A stretch of DNA of 64,000 bases, taken from positions 34,315 to 98,314 of the forward strand of contig JAJEKB010017875.1 of assembly GCA_022393335.1 (NCBI GenBank), given 5' to 3'. A program made the position numbers and the translations under genes. The notes beneath the pieces are model-generated. The model was not told the origin of the DNA. It searched no databases and saw only the letters and a program-made list of their open reading frames with translations. The stretch is from Macrotrachela quadricornifera. Lineage: Eukaryota; Rotifera; Eurotatoria; Philodinida; Philodinidae. Positions 1 to 10,626 of the stretch are shown one piece after another. The first letter of the stretch is position 1; each line of letters starts with the position of its first letter.

Positions 1-321
1 CCCAGGTCATCCAAAACGGCCTCGTTTACGGCCTGAAAATGAGCCGTAAATGTGATAAAAACGGAGTATTTACGGCAGGATACTGTGTATATACAGCTCG
101 TTTTCGAACCGCATCGAACCGTATGAGTGGGCGCAGTATTACGGACCGTATTGTATCTGTTTGGTAAACGGTCTGTATTTGACCGTTTTTCTTAACTTTA
201 CGGATACAATACGGTTATGTGTATTACTACGTATTAACATCGTAAATGGTCGTTAACATACCGTAACATATCCGTTTACGATATATTTCGTAGGATGAGC
301 GTTACGAAAATAGGCCGCTGT

Positions 322-497
322 CAACGTACAATGAACAGTAAATATTGTTTTAAACGAAATAATTCTTTCTTTTTTTATTTTAGATTTATCTAAACAGTAC
401 AATATATACTGTTTGTTGTACCGTTTAGATGAATCTAAAACAAAACAAAAAATAATTATTCCGTTTAAAACAATACTTGTTGTTCATTGTGCCGTCG
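322..497. repeat. Imperfect palindrome (~175 bp)
   Basis: The sequence from 322 reads, with few mismatches, as the reverse complement of the sequence ending near 497. For example, acaatgaacag and tattgttttaaacg on the left pair with cgtttaaaacaata and gttcattgtgcc on the right. The dyad centre is near 411. It equals one minisatellite unit in head-to-head orientation with the first direct unit. Confidence 0.75.
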
Positions 498-1015
498 ATA
501 GAGACCTAAATAAAGAAAAAAATATTTTATTTAAAAAGGATACTTACTTTTGGTTGTGCCATTGAAATAAACCTAAAGAAAGAAAAAAATATATTGTATT
601 TAAAAAAATTACTTACTGTTCATTGTGCCGTTGATAATGACCTAAATAAAAAAATGTTTCATTTAAAAAAAAAATACTGTTGCGTGTGCCTTTGATAGTG
701 ACCTAAAGAAAGAAAAAAAATATTGTATTTAAAAAAAATACTTACTGTTGGTTGTACCGTTGATATGGACCTAAAAAATAATATTTCATTTAAAAAGATA
801 TTTACTGATTTATTGTTTGTTTTGCCGTTGATGGTGACGTAAATAAAGAATTATTGTATGTAAAAAAGAACTTACTGTCTGTTCTGCCATTGAGATAAAT
901 CTAAATATAGAAAAAGAACTATTTAATATTAAAATTCTATGTATTGTTCACTCTATTGTTGAGATGAATATAAAATAAAAAATATTATTTCATATTCAAA
1001 TCATATTTACTGCTG
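480..1015. repeat. Degenerate minisatellite, about 8 units of 61-69 bp
   Basis: An anchor resembling 'tgtgccgttgatagtgacctaaa' in shortened form (key part gtgccgttgata) recurs at about 489, 556, 625, 686, 754, 822, 884 and 953. Each copy is followed by an A-rich stretch and a variant of 'tttaaaaaa...cttactg'. Units are diverged, so this is an old tandem array inside the element. Confidence 0.75.
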
Positions 1016-1215
1016 AACACGACAAAAGTACGATCGTGGATTACCAACCTTAGTTTATTTCTCATTACTTCATTTTTATTCCATGAGACAAAGACGTAAT
1101 GTATCCGTATGTGTATTGTTAACTGATATCGATATAAGATAAATGTTGGATGCCTGTAAAGACATCGTTTTTGATCGGTTTACCACCGTTTACGGCCCGT
1201 TCTTATTGACCTGGG

Positions 1216-1420
1216 TAACTTTAAAAAATACGGTACAAAACGATACGTAAACGATGTCCGTTACGGAACCGTATACGAGACCGAAAGCACTCCGTGATTC
1301 ATCCGTAAGGATGTCGTAAACGGATATCAGTATACGAAAAATGGCGGATCTCCGTAAAGCCATCGCTTTTTACTTGTTTATTGGCGTATACGGACCATAT
1401 CATTCAACCTGGGTACCCAT
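1216..1420. mobile_element. Second terminal segment of the acgg-rich element, inserted into HDAC pseudogene
   Basis: This stretch has the same 'ccgtaaacg' vocabulary as 1-300 and ends with aacctggg at 1406-1413. That is close to the end sequence tgacctggg at 1207-1215. It therefore looks like a second, related terminus, from a nested or tandem copy. The histone-deacetylase reading frame stops abruptly at about 1420, so this is the insertion junction. A frame opening at 1341 inside it is not a gene. Confidence 0.5.
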
Positions 1421-2211
1421 AAATATTCTTCAAATTTATGGAATGAGACCATCACAACTCCATCTGTTGTATAAGAAGCTTCTTCAACACCATCACTATG
1501 ATGAATATCAATACCAATATCAACATAAAGTACAGGTTGACAATATCTTTAAAGAACAAAATATTTCTCAATTTTTTTTATTTGGAAAATTTACTTGAGT
1601 AATTCCGAGAATAGATAAAACAATGTCATTTATATAACAAAATCCTGATGTTTCAGATTTTTTGCATGATGAAGACCATCAGCTCAATAAATGGTAATAT
1701 CAGTTAATTTTCGATCAAGTTTAACAGCACCAGCTAATGAAACGTTAGCTGATATTTGACAAGATTCATAAAGACCTTCAAATACAGGACAATCTTCTTC
1801 AACATTAAATCGTTGCATTTGTTTATTGAGATCAACAATCTTATCTGGTCGAATATTTTAAATAAATTTAACGTATTCATCCCTATGAAAACGTGTTATT
1901 TCGTCAGCTATTGCTTTATGTGGACGCTAAAAAAAGACCAATCAATTGATTAAAAATTAGCTTTTATCGATAGACATACATAAACTTCCATGTTACGATA
2001 AAGTCCATAATTAAGAATTAAATTATGTGTCATACGAATACGATGTAGTTTCATCGGATGGATTTGTCTATTTAAACAAAAAAAAAAGTTATTCGAATAA
2101 AATCTCTTTTTTACTAAATTACCTCTAATAATAATTGCCCACATTGAAATCATAATAATAAGAGACCTGTTGATGATTATGAGAACCAACATTTGCTGGT
2201 GTTGAGGTCAT
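1421..2211 (-). pseudogene. Class I histone deacetylase (HDAC1/2/3-like) pseudogene, 5' part
   Basis: Reverse-strand exons read as the N-terminal half of a class I histone deacetylase, the nuclear zinc enzyme that removes acetyl groups from histone lysines. Visible landmarks in order are [26 protein letters not shown], a RPHKA exon, [15 protein letters not shown], the active-site block GLHHAKKSETSGFCYINDI, and [12 protein letters not shown], ending in [10 protein letters not shown]. Introns can be placed near 2075-2137, 1941-1992 and 1570-1620. The frame has in-frame stops: TAG after GNYY, TAA in the FI*NIRPD block, and TGA where the family has the Trp before AGGLHH. It is then cut by the transposon-like element at about 1420, so no catalytic C-terminal half follows. 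It is a dead copy; the family assignment is firm. Confidence 0.85.
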
Positions 2212-2656
2212 TTTATTTGATCTGAATAGATAAAATCTTTTTTTTGCTTTAAATAAACAGAAAAGAGATATTAATCAATGCTGACAACAAAGAAGGAGAA
2301 ATAAGTTTAAAGTGACCATCCGGAGAGTGGACGATTGGAATAATGAATAAACAAATATCAATTGTTTGATAATGATTGGTAAAAATAGAAGAAAGGAATA
2401 TAAAAATATGAGATTTTCAATAAATTCTAATTTACGTCATAGATTTTTCGGAGTGATATCTGCAGATAAAAATATCATTGCTCAAATGATTATCCGATCG
2501 AAAAATTACTAGAGAATGCCATCATACTCTTAGAAGAACTATTAGTAGTAAAGCAGACGTTCTACTGTGTGTCTAACTTTGGTTTTCAACTAATACAGCT
2601 CACCCAATACTGATTGCGACTGAATTATGAATTTTTTAAATTATTTTGTTTTTCAG
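2212..2656. other. Intergenic/upstream stretch, nothing recognised
   Basis: AT-rich sequence between the divergent starts of the HDAC pseudogene and the next plus-strand gene. An acceptor-like tttttcag directly precedes the ATG at 2657. A small 5' exon may therefore lie here, but I could not identify one. Confidence 0.4.
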
Positions 2657-3226
2657 ATGTTAACTGCTGAAGAACATCGTCAACACATTCTAGCAAATTC
2701 GGAATCGCGTCTTGCTAAACTTCGAGAAAGTAAATCGGAGTGAAAGATCATCGAATATTTCACCAATGGCACCTATTTCATCGCTAACTCTAACTAATCT
2801 TTTGAAAAAATCAGAACAAGAATCAAGTCCTCCTTCAACTATTTCTACTGCTAATAATAATCAAACACCATCATCATCATCATCATCTATATTCTCAATA
2901 ATCATTTCGGAACAAATATGATGAATTCTATAACATTTTCATCAAAGAGAAAAGCAACACCGGAAAAAACGAAAGAAATGACAATGGATGATAGACAACA
3001 TATTCTTCTATTAATTCTTGGAATTCTAGTTGGACTTTTATATCTCATCTCAAACAAATTTTTTCTTTTTGATTTATTTTACACGTTGTATATGCATATT
3101 AACATCATGTTAGTATATTATACAAATGAAACATGGTACAAATATTTTAATTACTACAGCAATGCCATCAGATTTTCAAGCAGAACTTTTGAAAAAATTG
3201 CTTCTTGTTTATACTCTTGTATATAA
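2657..3226 (+). CDS. Possible CAMLG/GET2-like tail-anchored protein insertion receptor subunit (frame disturbed)
   Basis: The segment starting at 2657 encodes a basic helix with HRQHILANSESRLAKL. This resembles the cytosolic N-terminal motif of CAMLG/GET2, the ER receptor that accepts tail-anchored proteins from GET3. Downstream, the frame from 2918 carries a polar stretch (MTMDDRQH) and then two hydrophobic segments, LLLILGILVGLLYLIS and a second at about 3062-3115, ending at 3226. Between them a Ser/Thr-rich frame (2731-2921) lies in a different phase. The N- and C-terminal pieces share one phase. Either an intron (a GTAAAT donor at 2731) removes the middle, or two frameshifts have occurred, one probably in the TCA microsatellite. 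An AATAAA lies at 3301-3306. The family call rests on a short motif plus membrane topology. Confidence 0.4.
2866..2890. repeat. TCA/ATC trinucleotide microsatellite
   Basis: About six tandem tca/atc triplets in a Ser-rich frame. The reading frame on its left side differs from that on its right, so slippage here could explain one of the suspected frameshifts. Confidence 0.7.
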
Positions 3227-3590
3227 TGCTTGAGTTATATATGTATTCTTTTTTGTTTTGTTCTATTAACACGTGTCATATGTTCTTTGTTTTAAAAATG
3301 AATAAACTTTTAAAAATATAATTCAAACTAGGCAATGGAGTTCGATATTTGTCATCTAATCATTTTTTCGTTTTCCTTTTTCTCAAAGGGATATCTTTTT
3401 CTATTTTTATGTGATGTAACACGTCACAGCGATTACTTTAACATAACAATAAATAATCGAAAAAAAAGCAAGAGTCGTCTATGAACATATTCGACTATAT
3501 ATCAATGTTAGATTTGTTTTTTTGTTCAACAAGGTCAACTTTTTTTCTTCAATGAGAAGAGTATTTATAAACAAAGAATCAATAGATAAC
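3227..3590. other. Intergenic stretch
   Basis: Holds the likely polyadenylation signal AATAAA (3301-3306) of the upstream gene and AT-rich sequence. Nothing else is seen. Confidence 0.5.
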
Positions 3591-3598
3591 TATATATA
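3591..3598 (+). promoter_or_regulatory. TATA-box-like element of the F-box gene
   Basis: TATATATA lies 46 bases upstream of the ATG at 3637. The distance fits a core promoter with a short 5' leader. Confidence 0.4.
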
Positions 3599-5204
3599 GT
3601 GTCTTCACATAGGCAATACAACAAACACATTTTAATATGAATCAACAAGATAACGTTCATCTTCTCGATCTTCCTAATGAAATATTATTTCTCATTTTGA
3701 AAAAACTTGACAATATTAATGTTCTTTATTCTTTATTTGGTATCAATAATCGAAGACTTGCAATCATAGCACAAGACCAAACTTTCACTAACATACTTAA
3801 TTTTGTCTCCAAATCAATATTAGCAGATGAGATTTGTTCAATTTCTTCAACAATACTCGATCGATTTTGTATTGCAATATTACCAAGAATTCATAAAAAT
3901 ATCAAATCACTCATTGTTGAATCTGTTTCTACGGAAGAGATTCTTCGTGTTGGTAACTATCCTAATCTCAGGGAACTGAAAATTTTTAATTTCAACAAAT
4001 CAATTGTTTCACAGTATTTCATAGGTAAGATATTTATATCTACTAATATTTGAAAAGAATAACGTAGAAATATATTTATATGCTCAGATTAAATGATATG
4101 TATTTCATTTAGATGATTCTCTTTCGACATATTGATAAACAATAAATCACAGATCTTGTTCTCGTCAGTAATGAACACAATATTGAACTAACACGAAAAG
4201 AATATACGAAGAATGTTTATGCAATTATTTTCAATTTCTTTAAAAATCTAAAGCATTTGAGTATTGTATCATCATCTATCAACGATTATCCACCTTTGTC
4301 ATTATATATTTCACCACCATTGATATTTTCTTCTTCAACACTTACTAAATTATGTGTCGATGTAAATGATTTTAATGATTGTCTTGCTTTACTTGATGGA
4401 CGTTTCATACAATTAACTACATTTATCGTTAAAATTGACCGTATTTTCCATAGTATATCAACATCTCATAACATGGTGAGTTTATGTTTCGTATTATTTA
4501 TTATCGTTGTTAACTTGTATTTAATATCGAAGATAAAATATAGTTAATTAGCAGTGCAATGTGCAATAAATATAATGAGATTTCTACATTAGTAAATACC
4601 ATATTTTAGTTTTGATTATCAAAAAACAAATAGAATAGATTGTTATGCTTATGTTAGTTTTATTCAAGATTCTTGAAATGTTTAATCATCACTCATTTGA
4701 AAATATTAATCATTCTTTCTAGTTATTATATGATCCGATAGGAAAAGTTTTTCTTTATATTGTTTCTAATAAATATGTAGGACTTATTCATTGATATTAA
4801 AATAAATTACACATATAGAGTTCATTCCCAAATAAATATTTTGATTAATCAAGTTTTTTTTATCGCTTCATTTGTTTATATAATGTTTAAATGAGCACAC
4901 TTATCTAAAATAAGTATTAATATTCCTTGTAGCATCTCTATAATGAATCTTATTGAATGCTTTGAAACATATTAAGAAAAATCCATTCTTATATAATATT
5001 TGATGATTTTCACTGATTCCTATACGGCTGAAATTAATAAATACAAAATAATCATTATTCTTACTGGACAATGCATATATTGTGGAGCTCACATATTTTT
5101 TTGAAGCAAAATAGTGATTATGAGTTTTAAGTCGATTATGGAACTCAGGTATATTCTCGAAGAAAATAGTGAGTCGAAATTTTAGGACGAAGTTTTAGTG
5201 CTAC

Positions 5205-5290
5205 CCATACCCATTACAGACAGCTTTCATTACAAACACTGCATCACAGACATCTTATATTACAGACAACTCTCCATCACTGACAGATGC
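5205..5290. repeat. Short 'attacagaca' repeats
   Basis: Variants of cattacagacag recur about every 15-30 bases: cccattacagacagc, cattacaaacactg, catcacagacatc, attacagacaac, catcactgacag. They form a small decayed tandem array within the F-box gene intron. Confidence 0.45.
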
Positions 5291-5446
5291 GATAGAATGA
5301 TTTGTTTTGGTTTTCAAATCCTTTTGGTTCATCTAAAGCTTCGATGCAACTATATGTCTATAAAACTAGTAATAACATTAAAAAAAAACTACAGTAAAAT
5401 AGCTCACACCTTATACGAACATGTGAGTTCCACATTTTAGCCTCAA

Positions 5447-5856
5447 AGGGGCTGCACCAGGCTCGCCGATTAGGTGGGGGATGGTGGGGGCTTTCCCCCA
5501 CCAAAATTTGGACACTGTCTGTGAAATTTTTTCCGCTATATTTCTGAAATTTTTGGTAACTACGTGACTTTGTAAGTCATCCAGGTCGAGCAAAATCTAG
5601 AAATATCACAATTTTCATGGACAACAGCGATGATGAACAGGAGGACAGTGATAATGATTAGATGAAAAAATTTTTTTTTTTACTTGTTGAAAGTTTAAAT
5701 ATATTTGAAAGCATTGTTATTTTTTGAAGAACACGATTTTTTGTTTCTCTTTAGACAAATCTTTTCAGCTGGAAGTTATTTAAAAAATTGACTGTCTGCC
5801 AAATTTTCAGCCCCCACCACTCCTAGAAACAATCGACAACCCTGGGCTGCACTGAC
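5447..5856. mobile_element. MITE-like inverted-repeat element in F-box gene intron 2
   Basis: A GC-richer block whose ends are inverted copies. The left end has ggctgcaccaggctcgccgatt, then a gtgggggatggtgggggct run and ccaaaatttgg. The right end reads, on the other strand, gtgcagcccagggttgtcgatt, then a gtggtgggggct run and aaaatttgg. The centre is AT-rich with no transposase. A short minus-strand frame over it is not a gene. Confidence 0.65.
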
Positions 5857-6876
5857 TTGTTTTTTCATAGATTTTGACAACCATTTAAAAACAAATTGTT
5901 TGAAAAATGAATAACATCTCTATCGATTGCTACTTTGTGTGAATTTATTTCTTAACTTAAATGATAAACATCAATTTATAAAGATAGTTTTATATTTTCA
6001 GAATGATCTACCTAATTTAAAATCTTTCTCATTAATATGTTATGAAAGTACTGAAGAATATGACAATTTAGTTGTACCTCTTCTTCGTCGAATGTCAAAT
6101 CTCGAAGAATTAACTTTATATATTGAGATCTTTGGTGGAACGACATTTATCTCTGGTACTTATCTTGATAATGAAATACTTATTCATATGCCACAACTTC
6201 ATAGATTCACATTTTATATTGCTTCTGAAAATTTCATAATTGGTCCCCATATTCATGTATCTAATTTAGATATTCAACGAACTTTTACAAATATAAAATA
6301 TGAACCAATGGTATGTATGGTAGATTATTTCGGTTCAAAGAGAATGATTTGTGGTGTGTTTTCACTTCCATTTAAATTTCATCGTCTTAAACAAATCACA
6401 AATAATATTCCAAATCTTGTGTTTAATTCTGTTACTCATTTGGGAGTACGAGATAATGATCCATTCAAACATGAATTTTTCGTTCGACTTCAAAAAGTTT
6501 TTCCATTTCTTAAAAGTTTATCTATTTCGAATATTCAACCACCATTTTGGAAAATTGATCAGCGTCATCATTACGATAAGGATTGGTGTTCAATTATTGA
6601 ATATCCTCATCTTATTTTACTTGATATTAAACGTGTAGCTATTCATTATGTTGAACATTTTCTTAATGAAACAAAAACACATTTATCTCGTTTAACTAAA
6701 TTAAAAATCAGTTATGAAGATTTGCAAATGGTAACAGAAAATTTTACAAGAGATGAAACGCGACGTAATTGTGCTAAAGTAAAACAATTAATTACTGAAC
6801 ATCCTACAGTTTATTCGAAAGATGTTTATAACTATTTTCCATTGTTGTCAGTTTAATTTTCTTCTGAGATGATGTG

Positions 6877-6882
6877 AATAAA
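6877..6882 (+). terminator. Polyadenylation signal of the F-box gene
   Basis: AATAAA lies 21 bases after the stop codon at 6856. Confidence 0.45.
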
Positions 6883-7451
6883 AATCTGTTGTAAATTAGA
6901 ATTTTTATAATATTAGGTATAATGCCGAAATGTATGTTGTTTATGAAGAGAAAATCTGCTTTGGAAGCTGAGTTATTATTAAGAACAACTATGCTAAAAT
7001 GTACGTGTGAATTGAAAATATTGTATCGATGAATAAAGTTTGAAAGCAACACCTCCTATTCAACATCATATCTTTTGTTACTTATGCGAATGATCATAAT
7101 GATTAAGTTGATTTTTTAAATTTACATTATTTATCATAATAAACAAAACTAAGCAAAATAAATGAAACATGAAAAAAATATTCAACAATCGATTGTATTT
7201 ATTATTTTATGTATCAGACAATTGACTTATTTCATCAAATAACTAGAGATGTCAGAATATCATTACGCTGAGTAATGACTAGTTACAGGTCATGATATTC
7301 AATGGAATAACCATCTTAATACCCTAATGATCAAGTATATCCATATAATGGAGCTGAAGCATTGCAGACGAAGCTGAGCGTATTATTCGAGATTTCGGCG
7401 ACAAAAATCGTTTTACACGTAAGTCAATAGGAAGAAAGTTAAAAGCGAACC
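6883..7451. other. Intergenic stretch between F-box gene and titin-like pseudogene
   Basis: AT-rich DNA with no convincing frame. The part next to the MITE (7300-7450) no longer reads as titin on the minus strand, so the pseudogene's downstream end is lost here. Confidence 0.4.
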
Positions 7452-7549
7452 CTTCAAGGGGTAAAAGGCGGTACTCCAATACTCCGGAGTACTCCAGAAA
7501 AAAAGTTGGAGTATCGTTGGAGTATTGGTGTAGCGCTTTTTCCCCCTTG
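7452..7549. mobile_element. Small fold-back element interrupting the titin-like pseudogene
   Basis: The left end, aaggggtaaaaggcggtact, is mirrored by the right end, which on the other strand reads aagggggaaaaagcgctac. A central palindrome (tactccggagta) and repeated 'ttggagtat' lie between. The immunoglobulin-domain frame reads up to KAVADNGTRTPVET and breaks exactly where the repeat starts, so this is an insertion. Confidence 0.65.
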
Positions 7550-9985
7550 TTTCAACTGGTGTTCTAGTACCATTATCTGCAACAGCTTTAAAAACACGTA
7601 TTAAAAAAAAATCTCCCAGCATCAGTTTGATCAGTACGATTAACAGTTAATGTATGAATATTTTGTTTAGCTGTAATAGCTTGTTTTTGTGTTAATTTAA
7701 GTTCAATATCATTAAAAAACCGATTCAAAAAATAAATTCAAAAAAAACATTTTTTTTTCTCTATAAAATCTTTTACCATTTTAACATTTGCTTTTGAAAT
7801 ACCTTGTACTTCACAAGTTAATATTGCATTTTGTGTATTAAGTATATTAGTATCTTTTAATGGTTGGATAAATTCTAATGATTCTGTTACTTTTAATTGT
7901 TCATCAGTTTGATTTATTCCAACTTTATTTTTTGATACATATGAATATAATGGTTGATCTTCTTCATTAACATCTTTATCAATTGGTATAATAGGAAATT
8001 TTTTCTCATAATCTTTTATTTCTTTGTCACCTTTTAACCATGTTAATGTAGTTTGTGTTATACCAGATACTTTAACAATTAATCCAATTATTTCTTTTGC
8101 AAGTACTGATTTATCTTGTAAACCATCGATAAACATTGGTGCATTAATAACATTAAGTTTAGGTTCACTTTGTATTTGTCCAAGTTGATTTGTTGCTTGT
8201 AGACTAGAATTTCCAATATGATCTAAATTTATTATTTTTAATAATAATTTTATGTTGATTTGTTTTTTGATAAAATGATATATAATATTTATTTGTTAAA
8301 GAATTTATTTGTTTATCATTATAAAACCATTGAATATTAGTTTGTGGTGATAATTGTAATTCACAGATAAATATTGCATCATTATTTGTTATTACTTCTG
8401 TATCAGTTAAAGGTTTGAGTAAAATTGGTCCGGAACGAACATTGATATTAACAGTTTCTTCATCTGTACCAACGGTATTTTCTGCGCGAATTGTCATTGA
8501 ACCAGCGTGTTTGGTAGTCATATTTTTTATATTTAATGTTGCAATACCTGTTTTCGCATAAAATGTTGTTGTTTCATAACCATCTTTAGGTAAAACGGGG
8601 TTTCCGACAATGAACGAAGAAATTTTTGATTGTGCTAATGCTTCAATGTGACATTCGATGTAACCATTTTCAGTTTGATTAACAGTAATTGATTGTGGTT
8701 TTTTAATAAATATTGGTTATTTTTGTACAGTAATTTTAGATTTTTTAGATTTAATTGAACCAGCAGTATTTGTAAGTTGACATTGATATTCATCAATATC
8801 ATCTTGATTATCATTTTTAATAATAATAAAATATTGATTTGTTGTTTTATCTTCTTGAAATTAAAAATGTTCATCAGATGTTGTAGTTAATTCAGTATTA
8901 TTTTTAAATCATTGACAAGTTGTATGTGGATTACCAGTACCAGCAATTGATAAAATAAGATCTTCACCTTTAATATCAAGATATGTTAGATTAAGATCAC
9001 GTGTTATTATTGGTTTAATTGCTATTTAAGAAAAAAAATAGAATTTTTTTGTAATTTTTATATTTACGTTTAATATTTAAATTCATTTTTCCTTCAACTT
9101 CACCAGCTCTATCAGTTAATTTAACTGAATAAGCTCCTTTATCATCCATATTTGTATGATTAATTATTAAAACAGATAATGTTACTGATTCTTGTGTAAT
9201 AACAAATCGTTGGTCATCAGTTGAAATTGATTTTTCATCTTTAAACCAATTGATTGTTGGCATTGGTTGATTAGAATATTGACATTGTATACGATCAGTT
9301 TCATCAATATTAATATCAAGATCAGCTAATTTATCAACTTGTGGTTTAGTATATACAGATACTTTAGCATCAGCTTAAACTTTATCAGCAGAATTTTCAG
9401 TAACAACAATATATTGACCTTCATCAGGTTTATCACCTTTAAGAATTGTTAATGTATATGTTCCATCGTTTTTTATCATCCATTTGATATTTTGTTGGAA
9501 ATATTTTAAGTGGTTGACCTTTGCATAACCACGTAACTTGAGGTTTTGATGTATCAATTATTTCTGGTGTAAGAATAACTGATTGACCAACAAGAAGAAT
9601 TGAATCAGTGGATGCTTTGATTATTTGTAGTAGACCTTTGAAGAAAAAAAAAGATAAATTTTCTTCTATCGTATTTACAAAGCTCCATAGGATCACGCTT
9701 TTGCTGAAATTTCTATCAGAATTCGAATCCTTTATTGAATTTTCTATCCTTTTACTTAAATATTTCTGTTAAAAATATCCCTAAAACTTCGACGGTGCCT
9801 TCTGTTTGTACATCTTGAAATTTCACTGCATAAATTCGTTTATCTTTATCTTCAATACTTGATATAATTAATTATCAATTTCTTGTTTAATATCTGTAAT
9901 TAATTGTCCATCTTTAAACCATTGTAAAGGAATATTTGGTTTATTAACATTAGATAATTCAATCAATAAAACATTCAAGGTATAT
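7550..9985 (-). pseudogene. Titin/twitchin-like immunoglobulin-domain protein, pseudogene fragment
   Basis: The minus strand reads as a chain of I-set immunoglobulin domains of the giant muscle proteins titin and twitchin. Typical pieces in order from the 5' side are IPLQWFKDGQLI, PQVTWLCKGQPL, DGTYTLTILKGDKPDEGQY, MPTINWFKDEKSI, DKGAYSVKLTDRAGEVEG, DEYQCQLTNTAGS, GSMTIRAENTVGTDEE, TNIQWFYNDKQI, TTLTWLKGDKEI and VADNGTRTPVET. At least four or five domains are recognisable. The frame is broken by stops (a TGA where the core Trp of one domain should be, and TAAs near 8719, 8862 and 9374) and by frameshifts near 8220, 9470 and 9870. One short intron (about 9018-9062) is still visible. The copy is 5'- and 3'-truncated and carries a MITE at its downstream edge. 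It encodes no functional protein. Confidence 0.8.
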
Positions 9986-10194
9986 TATTGATATTTATCA
10001 ATGTAAATGATAGTTTTTGCTTCAGATCATCGGCTTGTCTCTAAATGTACACAAAAAATCGTCGATTGCATCCAGTAAATATACTGTTGATCAGAATTTT
10101 ATTGACTTATTGTTTGATATCAATGAGCTGAAAGGCAAATATTAATAGATGAGCATAGTTGTCGCAGCAATTGTCATTGATTGATTCTAGAAAT

Positions 10195-10345
10195 CGATGA
10201 TTTTAGTCAACTAAAAATCAAATTAGATAATCCATTTGAAATTGATCGACAACTAAAAACTGTACGTCATATTTGTCCAGTTCATTCAAAACGTCAAAAA
10301 CTCCGACAAGCAGATCCAGAATCATCATTGTGTAAATATTCTTAG
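10195..10345 (+). CDS. Unrecognised coding-like fragment
   Basis: The plus strand is open with coding-like composition: FSQLKIKLDNPFEID, TVRHICPVHSKRQKLRQAD, then SSLCKYS and a stop. Upstream the same frame has several stops, so this is at best one exon or a relic. The family is unknown. Confidence 0.25.
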
Positions 10346-10392
10346 TTTCAGTAAAGTGTAATTTAAATTTTTATTTATCTCTACTAGAGTCA

Positions 10393-10574
10393 ATGAGCAC
10401 TAGCTATAGCGTCTCCATTGATTCAGATGATTTATATAATATCGATCCAAATGTCTTCCGCCTATCCTATTATTTCCATCCTCCAGGTTTCATTCCTCGT
10501 ACTCCAAACTCAACAACATTGAGAGATGATGATAGAATAGACGTATGTATTAATGGGATGCCATCAAACTTTCG
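10393..10574 (+). CDS. Hypothetical short exon
   Basis: An ATG opens a frame with coding-like composition (VSIDSDDLYNIDP, FHPPGFIPRTPNS, DDRIDVCINGMPSNF). It reaches a good donor (CGCG|GTAAGT) at 10575, and the open frame itself continues to 10626. No family is recognised and no second exon could be paired with it. The frame at 10819-11019 is a weak candidate. Confidence 0.3.
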
Positions 10575-10626
10575 CGGTAAGTCTCTTTCCTATTATTTTT
10601 ATTCTGTTCTAATTTTGATCTTGTAG

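Larger units (their letters stand above)
1..1215. mobile_element. Inverted-repeat DNA element with internal ~67 bp repeats
   Basis: The first nine bases, cccaggtca, recur as the reverse complement at 1207-1215, so the two ends form a short terminal inverted repeat. Both flanks are rich in an 'acgg/ccgt' and 'gtaaacgg' vocabulary. The interior is an array of degenerate direct repeats preceded by one unit in inverse orientation. No transposase frame is visible, so this looks non-autonomous. The window begins exactly at the repeat, so the true left edge may lie outside it. The family is not recognised. Confidence 0.6.
3637..6856 (+). pseudogene. F-box protein with LRR-like C-terminal region, exon 2 damaged
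   Basis: Exon 1 (3637-4024) encodes an N-terminal F-box: LLDLPNEILFLILKKLD followed by NINVLYSLFGINNRRL. F-box proteins bind SKP1 and bring substrates to SCF ubiquitin ligases. Exon 2 (about 4113-4475, donor GTGAGT) and exon 3 (6002-6856, acceptor tattttcag) encode Leu-rich repeats of the irregular type seen in a large rotifer F-box family, with blocks such as LTKLCVDV, LEELTLYIEI and LKSLSISNIQ. Exon 3 ends at a TAA with AATAAA at 6877-6882. The start of exon 2 is broken: joining exon 1 gives DDSLSTY then TGA, and the alternative phase has a TAA before ITDLVL. This indicates an indel and a nonsense change. Intron 2 is about 1.5 kb and has received a MITE. The gene is probably inactivated recently, since exon 3 is still open for 285 codons. 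Confidence 0.75.

Noticed and set aside
480..1015. Regularly spaced repeats resembling a CRISPR array
   Set aside because: The units are diverged and continuous at about 61-69 bp with no unique spacers, and the setting is eukaryotic.
1341..1598. 85-codon frame starting MADLRKAI
   Set aside because: Its first part lies in the transposon-like end and the rest is the antisense of the HDAC pseudogene.
5411..5593. Minus-strand frame with GEPGAAPLRLKCG
   Set aside because: It falls on the GC-rich arm of a MITE. The residues come from the repeat composition.
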